This document shows positions 1-13,689 of a DNA stretch of 64,000 nucleotides, piece after piece. This stretch comes from Cotesia glomerata (Eukaryota; Arthropoda; Insecta; Hymenoptera; Braconidae): the NCBI RefSeq assembly GCF_020080835.1, contig NC_058160.1:4715515-4779514 (forward strand), given 5' to 3'. The position numbers and the translations under genes are program-made. Under the pieces are notes generated by a model that saw only the letters and a program-made list of their open reading frames with translations, ran no database searches and was not told the origin of the DNA. How positions within the stretch are numbered: position 1 is the stretch's first letter; every line of letters starts with the position of its first letter.

Positions 1-2270
1 GTTTCATCGTCTAAAAAAACGAGACAAGGAATAAGTAGGGATAGAAAAGCATCCTGAATTCCGGAATTGATCTTTTTGTATTCGGAATAACATAATATGC
101 CACAAGAGTTTATTCTTTTGTTTCACTCTAGCATTTTTATTCAAGGCATGCAATTGGCCTTAATTGGATTTTCTCCTAGTGTACATTGAGGTATGTTACA
201 CAAAGTTCACGTGCTTAAATTAATAAATTAAAGTTTCAGATTACTTGAAAATATTTTTTTGTTTTTTGATTCATCAAAATTCATCAAATATTTTATTTAA
301 ATTTCAATTATTTGCAAATTTTTCGGCAAAATTTTTTATAATATACAAACTGAAAAATAATCAAGTCTTCAATATTTAAAAAAATTTTTAGCTCATGCAA
401 TAATTAATAATTATGAGCATAGTTAATTTTCTAATAAATCATTTTAAATGAATTATTTTAAAGATATTAAAAAATTAAATAAAAAAAAAATTAAATAAGA
501 AACAATTCTTAGATTTTTTATTAATTTTTTTTTTTCATTCAAAAAAATTCTCAATTAATTACTTTTGATCAATTGAAATTAAAATTAATTTTACGGTTGG
601 CAAAGGATAAATTATTCATTAAATTGTACTAATTTTTTCAATATTCAATGAAGAATATCAAATTTCAATTTCGCGGTTGAAAATTATGAAACATTATACA
701 CGTTAGGTTGATTATACTAATAATAACTATTAGAGGATAATTAATTGTTACGAAAGCATATTACGAGAGTGTAAAGTGTAATTTATGGAAACAATGTTCT
801 TCTATTCCCTTGAGAAGCAGGTACTGCAGATGTTAATAGAATCCTACTTATGACTAAGTAATTTTTACTGCATCATAAATTCTAAAACATAGAATAAGAA
901 AATTTACTCGTTACTAAACTTCATTATTTTACGAGTTATTTTCGTCTGTTTCATAACTAATAATATTGAACTAATTACTTTGAAATTATATTTCATTTAA
1001 TTGCAATCAATCCAATATCATTCTAGCACCATTTAACCGTGTAGTCATTAAATACAACTAATTTTACTAATTACTCCAATCACGTTGACTAAATACGCAC
1101 ATTAAACTGTTATTTTCTCGCTGCTTTGTCTCATAAAAAAAATAAAACGAAAAGCCTTGCGATGATTTACTCAAATTTTCTCTCGGATTTTTTAACTGCT
1201 ATAAATTAAACTCCCCTAAGAAAAATTCACACCGAGATTTGAATAAAAAATTCGCTTCTTCTCCCTGAGTAATTCATATTTACCCCACAAATTTTTATAT
1301 TGTCAATTTATTATAAAATATTGCACCAAAATTAACTGTTGTATTTTTTTTTATTTCCAAGTCAAGACTATCTTTTATTTTTATAAATGCAAAAAAAATC
1401 TATTTGATCTAAAAAAAACTTTCCTGTCAGTCAATTGTGTAATTGACGTATGAGTCCTCACTCGAATCATATAGAAAAAAAAATAAAAGTATCTGATGAC
1501 TCAAAAAAATTAATAATTATAAATCATAATAATAACATCATAGTCATAGCCATTTACGTATTATTAGTGATAGTAATGGAATATAGTACAATAATAATAA
1601 TAAAATAAGAATTCCAATGGGAAGTATTAGCTCGGATACACAGTGCACGTTATGATTAAGTTACACGCTATTTGTCATTCAAGACTATCGCGTGCCACCG
1701 CGATGTATACCAATGCCACGTGGATAACGTATGGAAACACCGAGTAAATAATGTACACCAGAATCTAACAAAACATTCCCATTAATTATTAAAACTTCCT
1801 TTCGTTAACTTTGCCCGTCGAACTGCTCCCAAATTTACACCGTATAATGTACAAACAAAAGTACTAATAAAATATCTAATCATCTATTATGACAATGATA
1901 ATAATAATGATGATGATGGTAATAATAATAATCGATAAATCGATTAAACCAACTGCATTGAATGCACAAACTGTACAATTTCCTATGAATTATCTTACAA
2001 AATATACACCGTAAAAATAATTTTTTAGCTAAAGTGAATGATTCTAAACTAAAAATTAGATGATAGCAGTCTTCAGTTATCCTTACCCCAATGAATCATT
2101 GAGAAATTTCCTTGACTTTAAAACAATCACCAAGTAAAAGCACTAAATGATCAACACAATGTTTTTAATGTCACTTAACTGGAAAGTATTTTTATTAATC
2201 CACGATTTTTTTTTAGATAACAATTTTTTATTTTAATTGAAACTTTTTAAATCAAAAAAATAAAAAAAAA
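1..2270. other. AT-rich intergenic sequence, nothing recognised
   Basis: Long A/T runs with no open frame above chance. TAATAATAA-type simple sequence occurs around 1590-1610 and 1895-1935. No coding or structured element could be supported. Confidence 0.6.
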
Positions 2271-2312
2271 TATAAAGGGGAGGTGTGGCATAAAACGTAC
2301 AAAAGACGTGTG

Positions 2313-2350
2313 TTTATATGAGCGTAGAGACGCGCTCGGCGTCAGTAAAA
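2313..2350 (+). promoter_or_regulatory. Possible core promoter (TATA plus initiator)
   Basis: TTTATATG at 2313-2320 is followed by an arthropod-type initiator TCAGTA whose A is at 2344, placing the TATA box near -31 as in insect promoters. It sits at the left edge of an unusually GC- and CpG-rich island (about 2320-2530) in an otherwise AT-rich stretch. No coding exon is visible downstream; a possible donor TTGTAAGC lies near 2927. The product is unknown, so this is a motif-level call. Confidence 0.35.
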
Positions 2351-2586
2351 CGCGTTCGCGATGCAACCTACCCGCACGGCACACTGAGGGTAGAAACGTG
2401 GTTGCCCTCGCGACGCAATCGTGAAGCTTCGTACAGACTCGAGTACTTTCGGCTTTGGGTTACCCAAACTGTCGTACTACTACTGTACTACTATACTATA
2501 CCGAGCACGGGACACGACAGCAAACAAGGAGGATTGATAGGGATAAGTAAAGAGGGGAACAACTATATAAAAATATATAACTAAAC

Positions 2587-2627
<41 letters not shown>

Positions 2628-2990
2628 AATATGTATGGTGTAGAATAACTATAAGTATAGAATAGTACTGGCACAAAACAAGTTAGTGGTCTAAAGTTCG
2701 AGTATTATGAGTACAGTTAAATGACTAGACTCGGTTTAGTTGAATGTGTTTGTGTTGGATTATGTGTATGTATGTATGTATGTATTTATGAGATTAGGAA
2801 GTGACTGAGTAGAGCGCAATGGACGGAGGAGAAAAAGCACATGAGCGAGTAGAAAGTGGGGACCGGCGAGCTTGCAGCGGAAGGGGAGGATAGGAGGGTG
2901 GGAGATAAAGAACCGAGTGTCTGTAATTGTAAGCTTATAACGAGCATTTGCGGATACGAATAGAAAGAGAACTTACTGTATTATGTATAA
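2320..2990. other. GC-richer island, possible 5' non-coding exon
   Basis: Composition changes sharply: CpG-rich 2320-2530, an (AT)n tract 2589-2624, a GTAT repeat about 2765-2785, then purine-rich sequence 2810-2930. The 88-residue open frame starting at 2318 has no recognisable features and low-complexity C-terminus, so I do not call it a gene. Confidence 0.4.
2589..2624. repeat. (AT)n microsatellite
   Basis: About 18 uninterrupted AT dinucleotides, ending at ATGTGAAT. Confidence 0.95.
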
Positions 2991-3371
2991 TGTATGTTGT
3001 CTAACTAGTTACGTCGTCATGACGATCTTTACTCAAAAATACACATGAGGAACGCGCTTCAGATTATATTCACATACTTTACTTCCTCAATTAAAGCTTC
3101 TTTTATTTTTATCGGCGTCGAAGTTTTGATTTGTAATGCAGTTCGATTTTAAAGTTTTTGTTACGGAGGGTATGGATTAATTATGGAGCTAGGCTATTTT
3201 TTTTATTGTTTATTGGGAATTATAAATTGAAGATTATTAGTGAGGATCGTGGAAGAAAAATACAGAAATGATTGAAAAAAAAAATTTTATTATCTTGCAA
3301 AAATTTTGTTAGTAATTGATATTTTGCAATTTTATAAAATGAGATAAAAGTTGGTTCAAAACTCAATAATC

Positions 3372-3409
3372 TTTTTTTTTTCATTTTTTTTTTTTTTTTT
3401 TTTTTTTTT
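3372..3409. repeat. Poly-T tract
   Basis: T run interrupted once by CA, immediately left of the first CA-element copy. Confidence 0.95.
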
Positions 3410-3457
3410 ACTAATAGAATCAATTTTTATAGTTGATTATTTTGGAATGCTAATTTA

Positions 3458-4463
<1,006 letters not shown>

Positions 4464-6530
4464 TTGTTTTAGTAATATAAATTAAATTAATTTATATTTA
4501 TTTATTTATCAATTTACACCGGAAGTTTGCTGATGCGGACTATCATTTATGTCAAGGATAACGTAATAAAATAATAATTTAGTTCGGTATTGTTTGAATC
4601 AATTAATTTTTATCGATTCTGAGTTAAACAATACAATAAATTTTGTTTTTTTCTTGCTAAAAGACAATTACGAAAGGTAAGAGAAAATATACAAATGATA
4701 CTTTTTATCATCGGAGGCTATAATTCTGATGATTATTTATCCAGAGATGTTTGTTTTAAAGTGTACAATAAGAGCGGTATGAGTTGAATTATCATAATTT
4801 TAAAACGTCCAAATGTTTATTTTGTTTTCACTTCAATAGAATTGATTAAAAATTTTTATTCAAATTTTACTATGTTTTTTTAGCGAACGTTGAAATATTT
4901 TAAAACAAATAATAGCTCATATTCGTTGTCGTAAACAAATAATGTACTTGCAATTTCATCAAGATTTTCATACTGGTTGCATAAAAAAGAAAAGTAGAGA
5001 GTGATCATTTATTTTAACGGTTTTTAAGTTTATTTTTACATTAATATTTAAACGGTTGTGAGAGCTATAAATATTTTTTTGGAATTTAGCACACCACGGA
5101 GTGATCAATCAAAGTCGAATTTATCGAGAAACTTTTTTAGATTGTATTTATTTTTTATTTTTTATATTTTTATCACACGAAAAATCGATGCAAAAAAATA
5201 AATAGAAGACAATTATTTATTAAAAAAAAAAATAAAAAAATAATAAGGTGATAATTGTGCGGTGAATAATCAATTTCTCATTAATTAAAAGTTCACTTTT
5301 GAGATTTATTTTTCACAGTTTCTCTATCAGATCTCTCTATGCTCTTGATTTAATCAGTGATTATTGTATTGATTATATCATTATCATTATTAGATGTGTG
5401 CTAAAATCAACCCTATTAAATTATTTTGTCTGAAACAACATTAAATGTATCGGTGAATATTCTACCGCTAATATTAAATATTCTACCGTTAATATCAAAG
5501 GCCAAATCTACTACAGTATGTACCACCGTGAATTATTTATAGTTAGAAAACATTTAAATTAACTGTACTGGTGGCAATGCTAATATCGCTTTTGGATGAA
5601 AATTTAATTTTTCACTCAGAAAAATTTTACGAAAATTTTAATTACGAGAAAAAAGCAAAAATAATTGAGATTTTAACTGTTGAATGAAAGGAATAAAGGT
5701 CTAATACTTTTAAATTGCATATCAACGTCGATCTGACGAGATTTATGTTGACTCCAGTAAACGTAGATTATCTTAGATCTTAAATGTATAAAATATTTTT
5801 TCCATTAGGATTCTGAATTCCATTAAAGACTACAACTTTTAATTTTAACGGTTTGATAAGTCAGCTTCTATTTTGGCTGTGGAGGCCTAAATTCATGAAT
5901 CTAAATGATGAAAAAAGGTTAGATAAAGTGGAATTAGGTCTCGAAAAATCGGAATGGTTATTTATTTTACTTAAAACCTTCTCTGAGTTAAATTTCAACC
6001 CCTGACAGTTTATTGAAAAATGTGTGTATCTTCTTGTTCTGTTGTAAATTTTCATTTTCACCAAAACCAATTTGATTACATAAATTTTTTTCGATTTAAC
6101 TAAAACAGTATCTTATTTCAGACGGCTTCATTTGAGTTTATTAGAGTTATTTTATTGATTCTGTATCATTTTTTTTTAAATTAAGTTTTTATATAAATGC
6201 GTTGTTGACTTTTATGAAAAAACCTAATTTTTTCAAATTAGAATAATTTTTTTTTGCACGACTCATAATGCGAAGCATCAGAGAGTGCTTTACGATCGAA
6301 AAATTTTTTTCGCCTCATTTCGGCAACTATTTTTATTATTATAGCCTTGTTAGTCCATGGAATCAAGATATTTTGCATACTATTGTCAAGATTATTTAAT
6401 GGAGATTAATTCCATACTTTTTAAAACTGTCAGAAACATCTCAGAAATTCATCTTAACTTCTAAAACATGAAATAATAATAATAATAATAATAATAATAT
6501 TATGGAACGTCCACGTTTTCAAATAAAACT
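4464..6530. other. AT-rich intergenic sequence
   Basis: No convincing coding or structured element. An (AAT)n tract ends the stretch at about 6471-6500. Confidence 0.55.
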
Positions 6531-6538
6531 ATTCTAAT

Positions 6539-6592
6539 TAATCCCCGGCTCGAAATTTGCTCGCCGGAATCCAGGGTCATAAGCGGGGATTA
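6539..6592. repeat. Small inverted repeat TAATCCCC...GGGGATTA
   Basis: TAATCCCC and GGGGATTA bracket about 36 bp containing a second GGCTCG/CGCCGG-like pairing. It could be a remnant of an element end; function unknown. Confidence 0.5.
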
Positions 6593-6899
6593 TATTATAA
6601 ATAACAAAATATAAACAAAACATTTCATTTTAAATAAATCAAAGAAAAAGGAAACTTCTTTTTTGGCCTGATCATGTTAATAAACGATATAAACAATATA
6701 AGCAAATTAAACAATATAAACAATACATTAGACCACTCTTTTCACACATATTCGCGGTTCAAAATCATTAACGTGGTTCAAAACCAAGAAACAATATAAG
6801 CAATATACACTAATACAATAGAAACTTTTTATCCAAACATACACGACGGTATTCACAATTCAAACTAAAAAAACGCGGTCTACAAAATACTAACTAGTT

Positions 6900-7150
6900 T
6901 CCTAATAACACCCCCCCCCCCTCAGGGCGACTAGCCGTCATCCCTGAGAGTCCTAAACTCTATCCTGAGAGCAAGTGGAGAGTATCCTCCTCGCTCCCAC
7001 CTACACGGCTTATGATTACCTACCGTACCTCAGCTGAAGGCTTCGGCACGGGGAGTCGCACTTTCATCCGGTCGGTCCACGATACTTACCTGGGATTTGT
7101 TCAGACTCCAGGTAGAGTATCATCCTCTAGAATTACTTGGTGAAGAGTAT
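6900..7150. other. GC-rich block, probable retroelement remnant
   Basis: Begins with a run of 12 C, then CTCAGGGCGACTAGCCGTCATCCC and a stretch rich in GTCGGTCC and CTTACCTGGG motifs. Composition and layout (GC-rich block followed by repetitive A/T sequence to 7850) resemble the untranslated end of a retroelement. No reverse transcriptase or gag frame is readable. Confidence 0.35.
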
Positions 7151-7952
7151 TCACCCGAGTAATTCTCCTGAGAAAGAATTGCTTGTCAAAATTATTTTCA
7201 AAACGGAACTTAACATATTTTTGAACCATCACTACAAACAAGAAATCTTCGCCCTCTATCGAGGCTCACGCAAGCTCATCAATCGTCGAAAATTTTCTAA
7301 GTTTTTATTTCCCAAACACAATTCTTTAAAATAATAATCGTCATTTCTTTCATTATCCATCCATTCGTTTCGTCAAATTCACAATTCTTTATTATTTTAA
7401 TCGTAATTTCTTTCATTTTCTATCCCTTCGTCGATTTCCCATACTAAGTCTTGCTTGGGACTTATAAAATTTTCGCTTGCCTAAATTATTTCTCACAAAA
7501 TAATAATCGTCATGTCTTTCATTATATATCCATTCGTCGCTTTCCCATACTAAATCTTGTTCGGAACTTAGAATAATTTTCCCAGTCTTTTAATTTCTTT
7601 TACAATTAATTTCTTTTGCTCGCAAAATTCTGCTCGGCTTCAAAATAATTCCTTACACTCTTAAATTTCTAATTTAATCAAACCTTCGGTAACAATAATA
7701 TAATATTATTAACTAAATAAATACAATAACTAAATAATAATCACCGCAATAATCATATTAACTGTTTCTATTAATATTTTAAATAATTAATAAAAATAAA
7801 CCAAAATACTCAAATAAAAAAAGTAAAATCTGGGTCATAAATAATAATACGAGTAAATTTTTAAACACATAAATTATTATTATTATTATTTTTTTTTTTT
7901 TCGTTAATTTTTTCGATAAGGGCAATTTGGCTTACAATAAATGCTCTTTAAT

Positions 7953-8071
<119 letters not shown>

Positions 8072-8399
8072 TTTTAAACACATAAATTATTGTTATTATT
8101 TTTTTTTTTCGTTAATTATTTCATAATCAGAACCATCAAATTTTACTTTCTAGATATTTTAAAAATCCTATAATATCCTATAATATAAAATTGATGATTG
8201 AACTGAAGTTAGTTTAGTATCGAAAATCTCGAAAGAATGGTTACTGATTCCTTATTGATTAGGATTAAAGCGCGCGCGTATGCGCGCAATTTGAATTCCT
8301 AGTTTTTTATTAATACAAAAAAAATTTTTTTTTCTATTATCTGTCGTTTACCGGCAAAATTCCTGTTAACTTCTCAGCGGACTATTTCCTAATTAAAAA

Positions 8400-9150
8400 C
8401 AGCGCAAATACGATAGAATTTTGAATAATTGATAACCGAGCGAAGCCAAGGACCTCTGTATGGAAAAACGGATTAATAAATGAAATTTCTCGCGACAGCA
8501 GGAAATTTTTAATGTGCGCGACTGTGACTAAACTCTGTCAGATTCAATACAAGTACATCCATAGCACTTTGCATAGCACGGCACGGATAACTTGCCCCGC
8601 GATTTAGAATTATATATAGCGCATAGCAGTACGTGCACAGTGTGTATATGTATGTATTTAAAAATCGATCTTGTAGCTTGTAGCTTGGGACTATTGAACC
8701 AGAAACCCGAATCGTGCATTGCACCTATGGTAGACTCCACAATCCTCGGAAAGGGAGACTGTTGCTATAGTACATTCACACTGCCGACTATATATATAGA
8801 TATATACCTTGAAACGGTATTGTCAGACGAGCACTATATCGGTGTGAGATAGAGACGCGAATTTCCACCGAAATGCTAATGAGAAGGAAAGCAGATGTGG
8901 AAAATAGAGTAATAGTGAGATGATAGTGTTTAGTTTGAGTGTTAAACCCCAAGAACGAAAAGGAGGAATAGAGGAAGAAAGAGAGGAAATCCATGCTGGT
9001 ACTCTCAAGAGGAAGGGGTATGAGAACATAAGGGAGGAGTTGCGCTCGCGCGAGCTGAGTTCATTGACCTTTTTACAGCAACTCGTTGGACTAGAGCACA
9101 CACGCGGGCGAGAAAATAGCTTTCTGGTCATCTTTCACGGTTGCTAAATT
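8400..9150. other. Repeat-poor, GC-balanced block without recognised gene
   Basis: Stands out from its surroundings in base composition. Several overlapping frames of 68-102 codons are open on both strands, but they overlap each other, show no domain or splice pattern and look like chance frames in AT-poor DNA. Could contain a non-coding exon or regulatory sequence. Confidence 0.4.
8791..8830 (+). promoter_or_regulatory. Possible core promoter (TATA plus initiator)
   Basis: TATATATAGA (8791-8800) is followed by TGTCAGAC with the initiator A at 8825, a -31/-30 spacing. It lies in a GC-balanced, repeat-free block (about 8400-9140) with purine-rich sequence downstream. No downstream exon is recognised. 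Confidence 0.33.
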
Positions 9151-9922
9151 TTCCGTAGACTATATTTACATTTTTTATCACTTTAAGTCTCTCAGTCACT
9201 TGTTTTTATTTATTATATTTTGTAATCAAATTTTTTTTATGAATCTTCATTCAATTTTTTTTTTATTTTAAGAAAGTTTAACAAGCTTTTGACACTTTTT
9301 AGATTCATTTTTTTCAAAAATCAATTTTTAAAAATAAACATTATTAAAATTTTTTTTCTGATAATATCTTACTTTTTCGCGCATTGAAAAATTTAATTAA
9401 AAATTTCAATTAGTAATTTGACTTACAAATTCAAAAAATAGCTATTTTTGCAGTTTTTCGATAAAATTTTTGTAAAAAACTTTATATTTTTTGTCCTTAA
9501 CTGCGTTAAAAAATATGAAATTTTAAAAAAATGAAAAAGTTTTGAATTATTCAAGGCGCAAAAAAATGAAAATAAACACATGTGAATTTCCAATTTTTCA
9601 AAATATTTACATTTATTTAACTCGTAAAAGTTTTTAAAATAGCATCAAGTTTTTTTTTCCCTTTAGTACTTTTTTAACATGGTGAAATTTATTACAAAGT
9701 TAGCGATAAAAAAATAAAGTAGTGAAAGTTCAAAAGTAGGACTTACCTGTTTGCGGTAATTTTTAATTTTTTTAACTTCCCGCTAAGAAAATTGAAAGTT
9801 TTCAAAAATCAGGAAGTTATTAGTTTTACCCCGTTTTGCGAAAATCGAGTTTTCATCAGATCTCGACGTTTTAAGGTCACAGGAAGCTTCTCTGAATCTT
9901 CCTGCGATGGTGTCCGTGCGGC

Positions 9923-9924
<2 letters not shown>

Positions 9925-9983
<59 letters not shown>
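9925..9983. repeat. (TG)n microsatellite in CA-element copy 2
   Basis: About 28 TG units followed by TATGTATG. Much shorter than the tracts of copies 1 and 5. Confidence 0.95.
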
Positions 9984-9990
<7 letters not shown>

Positions 9991-10633
9991 AACTTCTTAT
10001 AACTTTTGAACAGCTCAGCCGATCGGATCAAAATAAGCGGCGATCCAAAGAGTATCAATGCCATTAAATTTTGTAAAAATTTGAATTGATTTGCTTCGCT
10101 AGATTTTGAGAAATCTCAAAAATAAAATTTTCAAAAAATCGTTTTTTTGGAATAACTTTTAAACGGCTCTATTGATCAACTCCAAAAACTAATCAGCTCT
10201 TAAGTTTAAAAAATCACGTCGATTGCCATCAGTCCCGTCAAAATCGGTTGATTCGTTCAAGAGTTATCGAAAACGAAAAATTTCGAAAAAAGTGTTCTTC
10301 ACATAAATTCGACATTTCTCTTTGGATTGTTTCTGATGAAATAGAATAATTATTAGGGCCTAAAAAACCACGTCGATCGCTACCAAGAACGTTAAAATCG
10401 GTTAATTGGTTCGTGAGTTATCGTTGTCGAAAAAATACGGAAGAAGTGAATTTTTCAAATTTCTCTAAGATCTTCGGTTCGATCAGTTTGTGTTTAAAAT
10501 TGTATCATAGAATTGAAAAAACTGCGTGAAATACTGCCAACCGCATGAAAATTAATTAATTAATTCAGAAATTATTGTAGTTTGAAAATTTTAAAAATAC
10601 TGTTTTATTAAACTCCTATCAGACTTTTGAGCT

Positions 10634-11062
10634 ATAATTTATGAATTATAGCCATAATTCATAGCTAAATTTGTCATTAAAGACAAATTTGGGAACTGGG
10701 GAAATAAAGGATAGGGGGGAGGGGAGACCTTACTCAGTAGGAATTTTTCGGTAACCGAAAAAATAATTCAGACAGCCCAGACCGGGACTCGAATCCGGAT
10801 CGTTTGGTTACGCGCCAAAGGCTCTACCAGTTAAGCTATCTGACACATACAAATACAAATATAAATAATGCTGTGAAGCGGGAAAGAATAAGAGTTACGG
10901 TAATTATTACGTGAAGCGTTCCACATTCACGTAACAGGATATTGGTAGGAAAGGATTGAGAAAGGAATGTGGAGAGGATCATCTTAATGTGAGTTTATAG
11001 AATATGCGAGAAAAAATTATTAGATAGCTCGGACTGGGATTCGAACCCAGAACCTTCCGAAA
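10634..11062 (-). mobile_element. Composite tRNA-derived SINE with 8-bp target duplication
   Basis: Read on the minus strand it contains two tRNA-like parts: a 5'-truncated one with B box GGGTTCGAATCCC (11030-11062) and a fuller one (about 10780-10850) with A box TAGCTTAACTGGTAGAG and B box GGATTCGAGTCC. Each is followed by a non-tRNA body; the last ends in ATAATTCATAAATTAT-like sequence. TTTGAGCT at 10626-10633 and again at 11063-11070 is the likely target-site duplication. RNA polymerase III boxes indicate SINE ancestry. Confidence 0.7.
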
Positions 11063-11352
11063 TTTGAGCTCGAAGAGCTCAAAAGCTTAGAAAAGCCAAC
11101 TCTATGAGCTCAGAGAGCTCGAAATAACAAACAAATTATATTTTTGAGCTCGAAGAGCTCGAAAACGTCAAAAGTGCAATTTTAAGCGCTTAGATATGGA
11201 ATAGTGGGAAGTTGCAGGGATGGCCTTTAGGGTCAACCGTTTTCCAGATTTTTTTTTTTACAAACTAGTTTTACTCAAAGATCGTTGTTAGATGCACGTT
11301 TTTAATTTTTCAGATAAAAAAATATTTCGAAAAATACTCTCAGTGATAAAGA

Positions 11353-11565
11353 AACCACACAGAAAAAAATGTTTTTGAATCAAGTATATAGTTTTGAAGA
11401 ACTTAATATTCTTTATTTGAGTAGAAAATTTCTCGATTTAAGGAAACTTTTCTTGATTCAAGAATTTTTTGTCTTGATTCCATACAATTACCCACTTCAG
11501 AATTATATTCTTGGTTGAAGAATTTTTCTCTCGAATCAAATTAATTTTTTTTTCTGTGCAATTTT
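11353..11565. mobile_element. Short inverted-repeat element
   Basis: CACAGAAAAAAAT at the left and TTTTTTTTCTGTGC at the right bracket about 210 bp of sequence with repeated TTCTTGATTC modules. Size and ends suit a MITE. Confidence 0.55.
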
Positions 11566-13138
11566 ATTTTAGTAAGTGGTAATCCTTTTTCTATCTCCTT
11601 ATTTTTCTGACCCTCGTGATGAATATGATTGACACTGCAGTCATGACTAATGATACATGGAATTCAATTATTTTGATACACGAATAAAAAAATTACAAAA
11701 AAACATTATATCAATGATAAAAAAAGACTCTCGTATTTTATAAAATTTGTCCATTGAATAAATTTTAATTCGTGAGTTATAAATATTTATAAAGTATAAA
11801 CTGCAAGTTGAGACCAAAAAACAAGTTATGAACCGAAATAACATATTGTCAGATAAAACATTCGGAAAGAAGGCGAGATGGGAATACTTTTTTCACTTTT
11901 AGTTTATAGTTTCTGGCAGGTTGTCAAAGCGAAAGAGCGAAAGCAAACCGAAAAATTCAAGTAAAAGTAAAAAAGCACTGGTATTCACAATATCGAGCAA
12001 AACAGCGCTTTGAGTATTTATTATTATTATTATTATCTAATAAATCTGGGAAAGAAAGAGATAACTGTAATCCATCCTGAATACAAAATAGAATAAAACA
12101 CTTATCATTTTTTCGGACTCTTTTTTATCCTGTTCGTATAGTGAACTGTTTAATTGAATAGCGTAAATATTTAAGCATTGGACGTTAAAAAAAGATTGTT
12201 CATTAAACTTTTGATCTACCGAGTTTTTACTCTTGACAAACTGCCAAGTACTTGGGATATAAATTCTGGCCGATTGCCGAAATAAATTTTAGATTCCTCG
12301 AATTTCTCACGCTTCGCTGTGGAATCTGCGTGTTTTTATTTTTCAGATTTACTCGACGGTGATAGCTTGGGATCGCGATTTGATTTCACGATCAAGCAGT
12401 CATTAAATTGATGAGTTTAATTAATTAAAAAACAAAGTCTTAAGTTGTACATTGGCTTTTGAATTATTGATTTTCATATTTAATTAAATTCATCATGCAA
12501 TTACAACTACTAATTGCAGAGAGCCTCGTCGAAGCACTTGTAATGTATATAGTCATTGAGTTCCACAAAGTTCCAAAGAAAAGTTTTATTTCCTTATATT
12601 TAGATAATTAGCTTAGTAAATTTCATGCAACTTGTTTCAGAATCGGTATTGAGTATAGTTTGAAATCCGTAGGGAAAAAAGAATTGTATGATTCCAAGTT
12701 TTGTGAAGTACTATTTTTAGCACAAAGGGCTCTAAAATCTAATTTGACAGCCGAGTCTTTGAGCTATAGAAATATTTTATATCCAGCCCTCGGGCCAAGG
12801 TTTTTTTTGTATTTCCTATTATATTTGTGTGAGCATGTATCACTCTGTATCTCAGTATAAAACTACTTCTTCTCCAAGTTCCTACCTATGTATGCTCAAT
12901 TTTTATGATTTATTCTTGTCGCAATAGAAAGCGTAAAATAAGGTATACAAAATGCTCAAGTGCCGCTTTTATAAAAAGTATCAGTACTAAAGTTGAACTG
13001 ATTTTATTATTGTGTTGAAGTAAATTAATAAAAAAAGCCATTCTTATCTGTATCCCACAAAATTCAAAAAATAGAATCATAACAATGGGATGCAAGTCAT
13101 ATTAAAAATTTAAAGGTTAAATAATTTAATAACTACTA

Positions 13139-13684
13139 GCTGTACATGTTACTCGCCCGCTCCGCTGGGCGCTTTATAGAATTGCAATTTTAGATTCAGA
13201 CTTGAAATTTAATTAGAGTATTGTTTTGACTTGCACAGATTTCTAATTCTATCGAATTGGCATGCACCTTTTATTCATGTAATTATTCTAGCTAATATTC
13301 ATTGTAACTTTCAATGTGTAATCATTATAACATTCCCGTGTCTTTCTTACAAAAATTGACAATAATTGATATGAAAAAAAAAATTTGTAATGAGCATTGA
13401 AAGTTTCAGTTAAAGAAATTGCAGGTCTCATAAGTGAAGAAATCTGCTTAATACATAAGCATAACCAATAGAATTAAAAAATTTATTTTGAACAGATGAC
13501 AATCGAATAGCATAAATTTATTTTCAATAAAAATTCATTATTTATAAGTCAAAAAAATATAGGTTCCGGATAAGTAATCATCAACATATCATAAACTAAA
13601 ACCTTCTCTAAAACATGCTGCATCTTATGGTATTAGTATTATTCCGATCGGTTCAGTAGTTTTCGCAGTGTAACCGGACAAAAA
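13139..13684 (+). mobile_element. Degenerate interspersed element with GC hairpin
   Basis: Starts GCTGTACATGTTACTCGCCC with a small hairpin GCCCGCTCCGCTGGGC and ends in TCGGTTCAGTAGTTTTCGCAG followed by an A-rich tract. Arthropod genomes contain many elements with this start and end wording; I cannot assign the family. Confidence 0.5.
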
Positions 13685-13689
13685 AACCG

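Larger units (their letters stand above)
9771..11250 (-). mobile_element. CA-element copy 2 (interrupted by a composite SINE)
   Basis: Reverse orientation: begins AACTTCCCGCTAAGAAAAT and ends GGATGGCCTTTAGGGTCAACC. Carries a (TG)n tract, the duplicated GTTATCG modules and GAGCTC palindromes. Interrupted at 10634-11062 by a 429-bp insertion flanked by TTTGAGCT direct repeats. Confidence 0.85.

Noticed and set aside
2318..2584. 88-codon frame in the CpG-rich island
   Set aside because: Composition-driven, ends in the flanking AT-rich sequence, no motif or homology recognised.
10780..10850. tRNA gene on the minus strand
   Set aside because: The anticodon stem is fine (TTTGG/CCAAA), but the loop lacks T33 and it is embedded in a flanked insertion, so SINE-derived.
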